The notes: generated by a model not told the origin, from the letters alone. A DNA stretch of 64,000 nucleotides from an uncultured Lachnospiraceae bacterium (GCA_951801955.1 CATOOV010000008.1:1-64000); one strand, 5' to 3'. Positions 33,180-42,329 are shown, numbered from the stretch's first letter. Numbers and translations: made by a program.

Positions 33180-34489
33180 AAACACTTTACATTGAATGCA
33201 ACATGGGCGCCGCCGGCGATATGCTGATGGGCGCCCTCTACGAATTGTTAGAGGATCCTCAAAAGGAAAGCTTTCTGAAAACCATGAACGGCATGTTTCC
33301 AGGTCAAATCATGTTAAATGCTGTTCCCTCTGAAAAATGCGGTATCTGGGGCACAAAAATGAATGTGGTAATTCTGGGACATGACGAAAAGGATTCCCCC
33401 GAATCTGCCCATGACCACTCCAAACATCTTCACACAAGTTACCCAGAAATGCTTGCCCAAATTGATGATCTGCCAGTTTCTTCCCAAGTAAAAGAACAGG
33501 CAAAAGCAGTATACACCTTAATCGGCAACGCAGAAAGCACTGCCCACCATACAGACATTTCCCAGATTCATTTCCACGAGGTAGGCACATTGGATGCAGT
33601 GATGGATGTGGTGGGCTGCTGTGTCCTGTTGGAACTGCTGAACCCGGAACAAATCCTTGCATCCCCGATTCATGTGGGCAGCGGCAGCGTTCGCTGCGCG
33701 CATGGAGTGCTTCCTGTCCCTGCCCCTGCGACAGCAGAAATCCTCAAAGACATCCCCATTTACGGTGGGACGATAGATGGGGAATTATGCACTCCTACAG
33801 GCGCTGCGCTGTTAAAGCATTTTGTCAGCCAGTTTACCACCATGCCGCCTTTATCTGTAGAACAAACCGGCTATGGCATGGGAACAAAGGATTTTCCTAC
33901 CGCAAACTGCCTTCGGGTATTTCTTGGAACTTTAAGCATTCTCCCTGTTCCATCCCCCCGACAGCTTCCCAGCCCTTTTTCTCCTGGAGCATTGAAAGTA
34001 GCCATGGAAGGGGAAACCCATCCTGATTATTATACAGAACATTTCCACAGCCTGGACCAAATTTTGGAATTGTCCTGTAATCTGGATGATATGTCACCGG
34101 AAGCAGTTTCTTACGCTGTAACGCTTTTGCGGGAAGCTGGAGCGCTGGACGTTTACACCACCCCCATCTATATGAAGAAAAACCGCTCTGGCTTACTGCT
34201 GACAGTTTTATGCAATGTCACAGAAGAAAGCCGCTTCAGCCGCATCATTTTAAACCATACCACTACCCGCGGCATCCGCATCCAGCCTTGTTACCGCAGA
34301 ACCTTAGATGCACATTTCCGTAAGGTTTCCACAGTTTATGGAGAAATTACTATAAAAATCAGTACCGGATATGGCATCCGTAAATGCAAACCAGAATATG
34401 ACGATGTTTCCGAAGCTGCCAAACAATGCAAAGTTCCATTCCAGACCGTATATGATGCAGCTATGGAAGCCTGCAGGAAAGAACTTTAA
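33176..34489 (+). CDS. larC: Nickel insertion protein LarC (intact, single frame)
   Basis: LarC inserts nickel into the pincer cofactor in a CTP-dependent step (family knowledge). The 437-residue protein starts MKTLYIECNMGAAGDMLMGAL and has the histidine-rich metal stretch HDHSKHLH, then HFHEVGTLDAVMDVVG and the conserved PTGAALLKHF. In Lactobacillus plantarum the equivalent is split as larC1/larC2 with a programmed frameshift; here the reading frame is continuous. A terminator follows about 15 bases after the stop. Confidence 0.94.
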   Translation: MKTLYIECNMGAAGDMLMGALYELLEDPQKESFLKTMNGMFPGQIMLNAVPSEKCGIWGTKMNVVILGHDEKDSPESAHDHSKHLHTSYPEMLAQIDDLPVSSQVKEQAKAVYTLIGNAESTAHHTDISQIHFHEVGTLDAVMDVVGCCVLLELLNPEQILASPIHVGSGSVRCAHGVLPVPAPATAEILKDIPIYGGTIDGELCTPTGAALLKHFVSQFTTMPPLSVEQTGYGMGTKDFPTANCLRVFLGTLSILPVPSPRQLPSPFSPGALKVAMEGETHPDYYTEHFHSLDQILELSCNLDDMSPEAVSYAVTLLREAGALDVYTTPIYMKKNRSGLLLTVLCNVTEESRFSRIILNHTTTRGIRIQPCYRRTLDAHFRKVSTVYGEITIKISTGYGIRKCKPEYDDVSEAAKQCKVPFQTVYDAAMEACRKEL

Positions 34490-34499
34490 GAAATCAAAT

Positions 34500-34547
34500 G
34501 GGCTTGTTCTCTGCCGTTTTCTCAGCGGTGAGTAACAAGCCTTTATC
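34500..34547 (+). terminator. Terminator after larC
   Basis: GGCTTGTT..TC.GCCG pairs with CAGCGG.GA..AACAAGCC, followed by TTTAT. Confidence 0.65.
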
Positions 34548-34639
34548 AGTGGAGGGATTCAATCCCCATAGAATAAAACTGTCTGTGTAAAAATTGAATC
34601 ATTTATAATTTAACGCACAATACGCGTGACTTTCTCCAT

Positions 34640-34684
34640 ACCCAAGCGCACCCCATGATCCATTCGGCGTGTCATAAGGAATCT
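34640..34684 (-). repeat. Dispersed repeat family B, inverted copy
   Basis: CAAGCGCACCCCATGATCCATTCGGCGTGTCATAAGGAAT is the reverse complement of the family B consensus. It lies between larC and the YolD-like gene. Confidence 0.6.
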
Positions 34685-34698
34685 TTGCCATCCAAATA

Positions 34699-35064
34699 TT
34701 AAAATTGCCTGGTCGGATGAATTTCCTGCAAATCCAAATCCGCCAAATCATGGAATGGAATCCGGGTATGGCCAATATTCAACATTCTGCTGTTTCTGTC
34801 TATTTTTGACACTCGTCCTGTCACTTTACTATATTCCCCATTCTGGTAATATTCTGCCATAACCAGGTCCATTTCCTGAATATGGCACAGTTTCTCATTT
34901 AATGCTTCCTTCCAATCCTCTGGCAGCTCTTTTCTTGAAACTATCATACGTTCCTTTTCTGCCAAAGCTTCCTGAAATCCTTTTAACGCGTCAAAAGGCA
35001 TAAACTGTTTTGCACGGTTTGCCCGATCCATCGGAGGGAATAGGGATTCTTTTTTATTCTCCAC
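34699..35064 (-). CDS. YolD-like protein
   Basis: This 121-residue protein has the family mark RANRAKQFMPFDALKGFQEAL near the N-terminus and ends in a small beta domain (YSKVTGRVSKIDRNSRMLNIGHTRIPFHDLADL). YolD-like genes commonly sit next to UmuC-type polymerases in Firmicutes and are thought to help them. The best start is GTG at 35064, eight bases after GGAGG, overlapping the polymerase stop by 11 bases; the ORF-track TTG start has less support. No catalytic motif is visible. Confidence 0.85.
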   Translation of the reverse strand: MENKKESLFPPMDRANRAKQFMPFDALKGFQEALAEKERMIVSRKELPEDWKEALNEKLCHIQEMDLVMAEYYQNGEYSKVTGRVSKIDRNSRMLNIGHTRIPFHDLADLDLQEIHPTRQF

Positions 35065-36319
35065 TTTTGTGCCCTCCAATTTGTTTATTTCTCTCAATTG
35101 CGGTTCCTGCTTTCTGCAGATCCATCCCTCTTACAATTGCATTTTTCCCAAATCTCTGCCTGATCGAAAGAACCGCCTTTTGCATTTTTCGCTCTTTTTC
35201 CACTGCTGCTTCCTCTGTAAAAAGGCGATATTGTCTCCAAGCATCCTCCACAACACTGTTGCAGGTCATGCGGACTCTGCGGATTGGTTTTTCCCTCTGA
35301 ACAATCCGCTCATACAATGCAAGGATTGACGGGATGATTTGTTGATAAGAATTACTTTGCTGTTCCAAGGATGCTGTCCCCACCGCCGGGCTTATCCCAA
35401 GTTCATTGGAATAACCAACATTTAAAGAAATAGAACTTGCCGCCAGCCCCTTTTCTGCCAGGTCAACGCAGAGAGAATCTGCCATTTCTTTTACGATAAG
35501 TTTTCCCTCGCCATAAGAATAATTTCTTGGCAGGACTTGGCTGCTGGACAGGGAATTACTTTTTGGCTTATAAGACTTAATATCTTCCATCATCGTACTT
35601 TCCCTGCCCCACGCATGGTCAATCAAAAGCTCTGCGTCTACTCCAAACAAACGGTAAAGCATCTTTTCATCCGCATGTGCCAAATCCCCCATTGTTAAAA
35701 TCCCTACATGTTGAAGACGCTTTTCGATTCCTGTTCCGATACGCCAGAAATCTGTCAAAGGCTGGTGATCCCACAGATTTTTCTGATAGGATTCCTCATC
35801 CAGACAGCCAATATTATCAAAAGAATGTTTTGCCATAATATCCAATGCAACCTTTGCCAGATACAGGTTGGTACCGATTCCCGCCGTCGCCGTAATACCG
35901 ATGTTTTCTTTGATATCTTCCATAATTTTTACTGCAAGTTCGCTTGCCGTAAGCTGATACAATGAGAGATATTGCGTTACATCCAAAAACACTTCATCTA
36001 TGGAATATACATGGATATCTTCTTTTGCTATATATTTCAGATATATTCCATAGACATCGGCGGAATAATTCAGATACAGCTTCATCCTGGGCGGCGCCAT
36101 AATATACGTTATCCCTTTGGGTATCTGAAATACCCTGCAGCGGTTTTTAATCCCAAGCCTTTTCATAGACGGAGAAACGGCAAGGCATATCGTTTGTTCA
36201 CTTCGCTCTGGATCCGCTACCACAAGATTTGTAGTCATGGGATCCAGCCCACGTTGCACACACTCCACAGATGCATAAAATGATTTTAAATCAATACATA
36301 CATATACATGCTGCCCCAC
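35054..36319 (-). CDS. Y-family DNA polymerase, UmuC-like (DNA polymerase V/IV type)
   Basis: This translesion polymerase has 421 residues. Catalytic motifs are YVCIDLKSFYASVEC (metal aspartate) and VYSIDEVFLDVT (SIDE motif with two acidic residues). The helix-hairpin-helix and little-finger regions follow. By family it copies damaged DNA and is SOS-induced. The start is GTG at 36319, ten bases after AGGAGG. It is translated with the overlapping YolD-like gene and has a perfect palindrome upstream that could be an operator. Confidence 0.9.
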   Translation of the reverse strand: MGQHVYVCIDLKSFYASVECVQRGLDPMTTNLVVADPERSEQTICLAVSPSMKRLGIKNRCRVFQIPKGITYIMAPPRMKLYLNYSADVYGIYLKYIAKEDIHVYSIDEVFLDVTQYLSLYQLTASELAVKIMEDIKENIGITATAGIGTNLYLAKVALDIMAKHSFDNIGCLDEESYQKNLWDHQPLTDFWRIGTGIEKRLQHVGILTMGDLAHADEKMLYRLFGVDAELLIDHAWGRESTMMEDIKSYKPKSNSLSSSQVLPRNYSYGEGKLIVKEMADSLCVDLAEKGLAASSISLNVGYSNELGISPAVGTASLEQQSNSYQQIIPSILALYERIVQREKPIRRVRMTCNSVVEDAWRQYRLFTEEAAVEKERKMQKAVLSIRQRFGKNAIVRGMDLQKAGTAIERNKQIGGHKSGE

Positions 36320-36339
36320 TTTCCAGTTGCCTCCTATTC

Positions 36340-36353
36340 TAGTACATGTACTA
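36340..36353. promoter_or_regulatory. Palindrome upstream of the UmuC-like gene, possible operator
   Basis: TAGTACATGTACTA is a perfect 14-base palindrome placed just before the ribosome binding site. It differs from the Bacillus LexA box GAACnnnnGTTC but is well placed for an SOS-type repressor. Function is inference. Confidence 0.4.
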
Positions 36354-36492
36354 AATAGTATTCCTGCTTGCAGAATAATTATGAGCCACTGTCCATTCCT
36401 TCACAGGAATTAGAAACACATTTTATTCCCATGGAAATGGGTCTTAAAAATAGTGGAAGTGTAACATGAAAAACCATTTCAAAAATTTTTCC

Positions 36493-36521
36493 TTGCAATT
36501 CCAAAACAAGCATAGTATAAT
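36493..36521 (+). promoter_or_regulatory. Promoter of the queL-yhhQ operon
   Basis: TTGCAA and TATAAT with a 17-base spacer, about 20 bases before the riboswitch. Confidence 0.75.
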
Positions 36522-36542
36522 CAAGGACGGAAAATTATATAA

Positions 36543-36581
36543 GACAGTTCGTGACCATCCTGTCTCTAAACAAAACTAGGG
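36543..36581 (+). promoter_or_regulatory. preQ1-I riboswitch
   Basis: The short stem GACAG...CTGTC encloses TTCGTGACCATC, and an A-rich tail ending AAAACTAG follows. TTCG, the CC pair in the loop and the AAAACTA tail are the conserved parts of class I preQ1 riboswitches; the tail pairs back into the loop when preQ1 binds. An intrinsic terminator begins about 8 bases later, so control by transcription termination is likely. Confidence 0.75.
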
Positions 36582-36588
36582 ATTTGTG

Positions 36589-36634
36589 AAACGGTTAAAT
36601 TCCGTGCCTTTGTGCCGGAGTATGCCGTTTTTTG
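36589..36634 (+). terminator. Riboswitch-controlled terminator
   Basis: AAACGG..TTCCG..GC pairs with GC..CGGA..CCGTTT and ends in a T6 run. It separates the preQ1 aptamer from the queL gene. The 220-base leader that follows has no ORF with a start signal. Confidence 0.75.
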
Positions 36635-36857
36635 TATTATAGGATTCACATGTTAAAAAGCGGTTAGATAAAAGTTTGGATATTGCTGTTCCAAAAACTG
36701 AACACAAAAAATTCTAACTGTGGGGACAAGCCGTAACTTTTTGCACCCATCTACGCAAATTGCCAACACCCTTTTCGAAAACCATCTTTTGGTACCGGAA
36801 TCCATCAATACAAAAAACCTTACAGGCAGGTTCACACTGTAACAGAAAGGAAAAAAA

Positions 36858-37592
36858 ATGGAAGAATTTAACCCAAACCGCTATGCGGTAATTACAGAAA
36901 AAAACCCCAGGGAGATTGTTATGCTCCGGGGAACTGGATGCTGTTGGCACCGGTGCCGGTTCTGCGACTATCATCTGGATTCCTCTAAGGATGAAGCTGA
37001 AAATTTTACATTAAACCGGGAACAGTTATTGAAAGTTACCGGAATTTACCAAAAACTGGAGGTCATTAACTCCGGCAGTTTTGTAGACTTGGATGCCCCC
37101 ACCGTAGAGCTCATTATTAAGATCTGTACAGAACATCAAATCAACCAGGTACATTTTGAATGTCATTGGCTGCACCGCAATGCAATCCAGGCATTCCGAA
37201 AGCGTTTTTTTAATTATGGAATTGAGCTGAAAATCAAGACTGGTGTGGAAACTTTTGACACACTTTTTCGTGAAAGTTACCTAGATAAAGGAATTGACGC
37301 AGACAATCCACAAGAAATTGCAGAATATTTCGACGAGGTCTGCTTATTACAGGGAATCCCTGGGCAGACTGTTGAGGGCATGGATCAGGATATCCAGACG
37401 GGGCTTGCATATTTTGAACGGGTATGTGTAAATATTATGCAGGAAAACCGAAAACCAATCAAACCAGATCCCAAGGTCATTGCAGCATTTGCAAAAGAAA
37501 TTTATCCAAAATACATAGATAACTGCCGGGTAGATATTTTAATGGAAAACACGGCATTCGGCGTAGGGGGTGTTGTAGAACATGCAGAATGA
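36858..37592 (+). CDS. queL: Radical SAM queuine lyase-like protein (QueL candidate)
   Basis: This 244-residue protein has a radical SAM cluster motif CCWHRCRFCDYH (CxxxCxxC) near residue 28 and a short TIM-barrel part with ETFDTLFRESYL and LLQGIPGQT. It lies directly behind a preQ1 riboswitch and overlaps a YhhQ-type transporter gene by 11 bases. Published work on gut Clostridia describes a radical SAM subgroup, QueL, that converts queuine to preQ1 for tRNA modification; context and motif fit that. I have not aligned it to a known QueL, so the name is tentative. Confidence 0.75.
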   Translation: MEEFNPNRYAVITEKNPREIVMLRGTGCCWHRCRFCDYHLDSSKDEAENFTLNREQLLKVTGIYQKLEVINSGSFVDLDAPTVELIIKICTEHQINQVHFECHWLHRNAIQAFRKRFFNYGIELKIKTGVETFDTLFRESYLDKGIDADNPQEIAEYFDEVCLLQGIPGQTVEGMDQDIQTGLAYFERVCVNIMQENRKPIKPDPKVIAAFAKEIYPKYIDNCRVDILMENTAFGVGGVVEHAE

Positions 37593-38271
37593 AATACTGT
37601 TAATTTTATCACTCCTTCTCACTTACTCTGTTGTTTTGCTTTTATTTAAACTCTTTCACGAGCAGGGATTATATCTGTGGACGGTGGTCGCGACCATCTC
37701 GGCAAATATTGAAGTGTTGATTATGGTGGATGCCTTCGGCATGGAAATGACTTTGGGAAACATCCTCTTTGCCTCTACCTTCCTAGTGACTGATATCTTA
37801 AGTGAGCTGTACGGGAAAAAAGCAGCACAGACTGCCGTCTGGCTTGGGATTGCAACTTCTGTAACTTTTGTCCTGATCAGCCAGTCCTGGATGCTTTACA
37901 TTCCAAATGAAAATGATTTCGCAACCCCAGCCATCCGCACAGTATTCTCCAATACTCCACGGCTGATGATTGTAGGAATTGCAGTGTATGTAATTGTGCA
38001 ACTCTTTGACGTATGGGCTTATCATAAGTGGTGGGAATTTACCAGTAAAAAATTCGGGGACCGAAAAAAATATTTGTGGCTGCGCAACAACGGTTCCACA
38101 CTGGTCTCCCAGCTCCTAAACACCATTCTATTTACCTGGGGGGCTTTCCTTGGCACACACAACACAAAAACCCTGGTTTCCATTGCGCTGGCAAGTTATG
38201 TTATCTTCATTATCACAAGCCTTGCCGATACGCCCTTTGTATATCTGGCACGCTATATCATCAAACGCTGA
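37582..38271 (+). CDS. yhhQ: Queuosine precursor transporter, YhhQ/VUT family
   Basis: This integral membrane protein of 229 residues has about six hydrophobic segments. The family motif is VTDILSELYGKKAAQTAVWLG, and FDVWAYHKWWEFTSKKFG and LADTPFVYLARYIIK are typical YhhQ stretches. By family it imports preQ0, preQ1 or queuine. The start overlaps the queL stop, so the two genes form one operon under preQ1-riboswitch control, consistent with salvage of queuosine precursors. Confidence 0.92.
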   Translation: MQNEILLILSLLLTYSVVLLLFKLFHEQGLYLWTVVATISANIEVLIMVDAFGMEMTLGNILFASTFLVTDILSELYGKKAAQTAVWLGIATSVTFVLISQSWMLYIPNENDFATPAIRTVFSNTPRLMIVGIAVYVIVQLFDVWAYHKWWEFTSKKFGDRKKYLWLRNNGSTLVSQLLNTILFTWGAFLGTHNTKTLVSIALASYVIFIITSLADTPFVYLARYIIKR

Positions 38272-38321
38272 CCTGCCTTGCAGACAAATATCCAGAAGCC
38301 AGGTTTAAACTCAAAGGGACA

Positions 38322-38371
38322 TCCCCCTGGACGCTTACCTAAATTACAAGCAAGCATTCCAGGGGGAACGA
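38322..38371. repeat. Inverted repeat after yhhQ
   Basis: CCCCCTGGA and TCCAGGGGG are exact complements about 30 bases apart, without a clear T run. A short fragment of repeat A (AAAAGTGCGTTTC) follows at about 38382-38400. Confidence 0.4.
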
Positions 38372-38463
38372 ACCTGGAAAACAAAAGTGCGTTTCTCTCC
38401 GCAGTATGGCTATACATCTTCTATTTTATAAGAAAAACAATACATCTCCCACACGATTTTCCT

Positions 38464-39369
38464 TTACTTTCCCAATTCCAGCATCCGCTCCAATGGCTGA
38501 TTTGCACGTTGGCGCATTTCTTCTTCTATTTCAATCGTATTGTTCATTTTCTCGAGAGCATCTGCTATTTTTTCCAAGGTAATACACTTCATATCAGCAC
38601 AAACAGCATGGTTTCCAACAGGATAAAACCGTTTTCCTGGATTTTTTTGTCTCAGTTCATACAGTACCCCCATCTCCGTTGCAATAATAAATTCCTCTGC
38701 TTCGCTTGCCGTGGCATAATCAATAATGCCTGATGTGCTTCCAATATAATCCGCCAGTCCTGTCACATCCATAGTACATTCTGGATGAACCAAAACCTTG
38801 GCATTGGGATGCTCTTCCTTTGCTTTTTTTACCTCCTGCCTAGTCATGCCTTTATGGACATGGCAATAACCGTCATTCAAAATTATATGTTTTTCTGGAA
38901 CCTGGGATGCCACATAACGACCCAGGTTTTCATCTGGAATAAAGAAAATATGCTGGTTAGGCAGCGCACGCACAATTTTTAAGGCATTGGAAGAGGTAAC
39001 GCACACATCGGAATATGTCTTTAACTTTGCAGTGGAATTGATATAACATACAACCGCTAAATCCTCATATTCCCTGCGCATTTTTTCAATCTTTCCTATA
39101 TCTGCCATATGCGCCATGGGACAGTCCGCCAGCATGTCTGGCATAATAACTGTTTTTGTTGGATTGAGGATTTTTGCGCTCTCTCCCATAAAAGACACGC
39201 CGCAAAACAAAATCGTCTTTGCCTCCGTCTTTGCTGCAACTTTACTGAGATAAAAGGAATCCCCCACATAATCCGCAATTGCCTGTACCTCGTCATTTAC
39301 ATAATAATGGGCTAATATAACGGCGTCCCGTTCTTTTTTTAATTGTTTGATTTTATCTATGGTTGACAT
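38464..39369 (-). CDS. nadA: Quinolinate synthase A
   Basis: This [4Fe-4S] enzyme condenses iminoaspartate with dihydroxyacetone phosphate to quinolinate in NAD synthesis. Cluster cysteines are expected in ILFCGVSFMGESAKIL, VHPECTMDV and NHAVCADMKCITLEK. The protein has 301 residues from MSTIDKIK, where GGGAG precedes the ATG. nadB and nadC, usual partners, are not adjacent, so they may lie elsewhere. Confidence 0.95.
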   Translation of the reverse strand: MSTIDKIKQLKKERDAVILAHYYVNDEVQAIADYVGDSFYLSKVAAKTEAKTILFCGVSFMGESAKILNPTKTVIMPDMLADCPMAHMADIGKIEKMRREYEDLAVVCYINSTAKLKTYSDVCVTSSNALKIVRALPNQHIFFIPDENLGRYVASQVPEKHIILNDGYCHVHKGMTRQEVKKAKEEHPNAKVLVHPECTMDVTGLADYIGSTSGIIDYATASEAEEFIIATEMGVLYELRQKNPGKRFYPVGNHAVCADMKCITLEKIADALEKMNNTIEIEEEMRQRANQPLERMLELGK

Positions 39370-39575
39370 ATCTGCTCCCGCTTTCTTTTTGATCAATTTG
39401 ACTATATAAGGAAAATCATATGCCGTCTTCGGGCAGCGCCAGCATTCCAGGCACGCCTTTCCTGTGGCCTAGTCTAACATCTGCCTATTCGACAATAAGA
39501 CAATACATTTGTACTATCCCGCCAATCCTGCGGCACTTTCTTTTCTGCTTACTATCTCACAAGATTTGCCCCCTG

Positions 39576-40709
39576 TCAATCCCCAACCCATTTACAAAAC
39601 CGTTCTTTTAGAGAGGCATTCAGTTTGACGCCAAGTTTCTCCATCGTCAAATCCAGCGCTTCCATGGTTTCTGACATATCTTTGACATTGGCATTGCTTC
39701 CCATATGCCCAATCCGAATCACCTGCCCGTCAAGTTCCTCCAAGGAACCTGCCAGCATAATCTTGTGTTCTTCCCTCATTATGTCCAAAATATTCCTTGC
39801 AGTAATCCCTTCTGGCACCTCAAACACAGTCACCGTGTTGGAATATCCGCTTTCCAGATACAGCTTAAGCCCAGCTTCTTGTAAAGCGCTTCGACATGCC
39901 TTGCCGATCTTTGCATGACGTGTGAGCATCCCGCCATCCATGGCAATATTATCAAATGCAGTCCGCAGACCGTATATATCACTGATTGGCATAGTATAAG
40001 GAAACCATTTTGTCTCATAATATCCTTCAAATACCCTCAAATTTGCATAAAAGGAAGCGATTGGTGTTTTTCGGTCTGCCATCACTTTTTTTGCCCTGTC
40101 ACTGATTGTAACAAACGTTAATCCAGGAGGCGCAGAAACCGCTTTCTGGGAACCGCCGCAAAGAATATCGACTTGGGCATCATCCACGCGGACTTCCTCC
40201 CCAAACATTGCCGACACGGAATCCACCACGGTCAAAATACCATATCTTGCAAGCAGAGGACATAATACGCTGATATCATTTAAAATTCCGCTGGGCGTAT
40301 CGCAATGTACCAAAGTCGCATACTTATAATCGTGGTCCTTTTCAAGGAACATTTCCAATGCCTGTGGGGCAATTGGATTTTTTCCATCCACCGTATAAAG
40401 CCTTGGCACCCCTCCATACATCGACACAAAATCTCCAAACCCCCTTCCGAAAATACCATTATCCAACACCAGCACCCGGTCCCCCGGCTCTGTCAGGGAA
40501 GCGCATGCAGCTTCCAAACCGAGAATCCCTTCTCCCCCCAGAATCAATGTCTCATTTTCTGTACAGAGAAGGCGGCTGACCAATTGGCAGGTCTCTTTAT
40601 AAAACTCTGTAAATGTTTCGTCCAGATCTGGATTGGTGCATGCTTCTGCACGCGCCAAACGGATATTTTCTTTCACCTGGGTAGGCCCAGGAGTCATAAT
40701 TTTATACAT
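39576..40709 (-). CDS. Class V aminotransferase, alanine/serine-glyoxylate or PucG type
   Basis: This PLP enzyme has 377 residues. It starts YKIMTPGPTQV, typical of the AGT/PucG branch, and carries the cofactor lysine in GGSQKAVSAPPGLTFV and the aspartate of VVDSVSAM. By family it moves an amino group to glyoxylate from alanine, serine or ureidoglycine; the donor cannot be told here. No purine-degradation genes are beside it. A LacI regulator lies just upstream on the same strand and may control it. Confidence 0.88.
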   Translation of the reverse strand: MYKIMTPGPTQVKENIRLARAEACTNPDLDETFTEFYKETCQLVSRLLCTENETLILGGEGILGLEAACASLTEPGDRVLVLDNGIFGRGFGDFVSMYGGVPRLYTVDGKNPIAPQALEMFLEKDHDYKYATLVHCDTPSGILNDISVLCPLLARYGILTVVDSVSAMFGEEVRVDDAQVDILCGGSQKAVSAPPGLTFVTISDRAKKVMADRKTPIASFYANLRVFEGYYETKWFPYTMPISDIYGLRTAFDNIAMDGGMLTRHAKIGKACRSALQEAGLKLYLESGYSNTVTVFEVPEGITARNILDIMREEHKIMLAGSLEELDGQVIRIGHMGSNANVKDMSETMEALDLTMEKLGVKLNASLKERFCKWVGD

Positions 40710-40770
40710 CTCTTTCCTCCTGTTTTCGTGGATATTTAACTTGGCACCTTATTTTATCGATCTGATATAG

Positions 40771-41817
40771 TCAATCATTCCCCAACTCCTGTTTTGCTTT
40801 CTGCACGCTCTCCCGTATGATCAATGTGGAAGGAACAGAAATACACAATGGAATGCTGTCTTTCCCTCGAACATTCCTTACCAGCAAATCCACCGCACAG
40901 TCCACCATCTCCTCCATATGAATCCGTATTCCTGACAAATGCGGCTGTGTCAGTGTTGCAAGTATTGTATCATTGTAGCTTAAAATACTGAAATCCTCCG
41001 GCACCTGAAAGCCTAAAATCTGCAGTGCACGAAGCACGCCCATTGCAGTTGTCTCATTAAAAGCAAAAAATGCCGTAGGTTTGGGATGCCCTTTTTTCAT
41101 ATAATTTAAAATCTGTTCAGATATATCACACTCCAGCCAATCTGTATCAATCAAGATTCCTTCTATTTTGTTATCCCCATATCGTTCCAGATAATCACAA
41201 AAAAATTTTCTTCTAAGTTCCAATGCCTGCCTGTTGATAGAATCGGTAGAATATTCCGGTCCTACAAAGGCAATCCTGCGATGCCCCTGTTCCACAAGAT
41301 ACTTCATCCCCTGCCGGATCCCAACCTCATAATTCGGCACTACGGAACAAAATTCCTCTGGACGCGGCGATGAGTCCAAAAATACAATGTGAGGAGCAGA
41401 TTTCTTCATAGCTGCAATCTGCTCCTCCCGAAACTGTCCAATTGCCAGAATCCCATCCAATTCTCTGGACACGGCACTCCGATAACATGCTTCTTCTGAA
41501 TTGTATTGCATGACAAAGGTCTCCATCTCCCTAGAAAAGCAGCACTTTTCCACATTACTTTTGAGATAGAGGTAATAGGGATCCTTTTCCGATTCCTGGG
41601 TAATCTCCATCTGGACAATCCCAATTTTCAAGTGTTCTCCTGGGCTGCCCTTTTTATTGCCGCCATGCTTGTTGGCATAATCCATACTGCCTGCTGCGTC
41701 CAATATCATCTTGCGCGTACTGTCTGTTACCTTTAAGGTTTCATCTTCATTTAGCACCCTGGAAATAGTGGCTATAGAATAACCTGTGATTTCTGATATT
41801 TCTCTTAATGTCGCCAT
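40771..41817 (-). CDS. LacI family transcriptional regulator
   Basis: This 348-residue protein has the N-terminal LacI helix-turn-helix (MATLREISEITGYSIATISRVLNEDETLKVTDSTR) and a ligand domain (PTAFFAFNETTAMGVLRALQILGFQVPEDFSILSYND). It is close to the EbgR-like branch in layout. The aminotransferase gene follows 60 bases downstream. The ligand is unknown. Confidence 0.92.
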   Translation of the reverse strand: MATLREISEITGYSIATISRVLNEDETLKVTDSTRKMILDAAGSMDYANKHGGNKKGSPGEHLKIGIVQMEITQESEKDPYYLYLKSNVEKCCFSREMETFVMQYNSEEACYRSAVSRELDGILAIGQFREEQIAAMKKSAPHIVFLDSSPRPEEFCSVVPNYEVGIRQGMKYLVEQGHRRIAFVGPEYSTDSINRQALELRRKFFCDYLERYGDNKIEGILIDTDWLECDISEQILNYMKKGHPKPTAFFAFNETTAMGVLRALQILGFQVPEDFSILSYNDTILATLTQPHLSGIRIHMEEMVDCAVDLLVRNVRGKDSIPLCISVPSTLIIRESVQKAKQELGND

Positions 41818-42212
41818 ATATCGTTACACTCCGCTGTTTTTCGATCTATAATAAAGAATCCTATCACAAATCCACCATAAATACAATACGAAATATCATA
41901 GCATGGATTTATCTGAATTCTTCCCAGACCCTCATAAGGATTTTGCCCAATTGGTTTTGTCTTGTGCCATTTACAGTCCCCCAAATCCTGTCCCCCAGTG
42001 ATTGCCCTCCTCCATTTACACGATTGATGGCATTGCGGCGATGGGAAACTATCCTGGAAGCACCCCATTTTTATCTGCCCAATATAGTACCGCTATCAGA
42101 AATCCTTTTGCCTTAATAGCAATAGCACAATCAGCACATCCTTTTTCCCTGAATGTAACTATAATCAAACAACCATTTTTCTGCGCCTCTTGCGAAGTTT
42201 GTCCAGTGCGGC
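41818..42212. other. Gene-poor stretch, no convincing feature
   Basis: About 400 bases between the LacI gene and the small ORF at 42213. ORFs here lack ribosome binding sites and look random. I see no RNA gene, and only scraps of what may be eroded coding sequence. Confidence 0.5.
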
Positions 42213-42329
42213 CTAATGTGCCGCAGCCAAGGCTTTAAAGGCATCTGGAAAATCTGGACTATCCACAACAGTAAGCGTATGTTCTGGATTCACATAGAGG
42301 CTTCCAGTACCGTCCTGATATACTGTCAA
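42213..42329 (-). other. Small ORF or C-terminal remnant overlapping the DUF1905 gene
   Basis: The frame reads LTVYQDGTGSLYVNPEHTLTVVDSPDFPDAFKALAAAH then stop, and begins with a TTG overlapping the upstream TGA as TTGA. The composition looks coding, but there is no ribosome binding site and I recognise no family. It may be the end of a lost gene. Confidence 0.3.

Noticed and set aside
33176-34489. Programmed frameshift in larC
   Set aside because: The reading frame is continuous from start to stop, so no frameshift signal is needed here.
41805-42238. ORFs on both strands in the gap after the LacI gene
   Set aside because: No ribosome binding sites, no recognisable motifs; composition not consistent along the frame.
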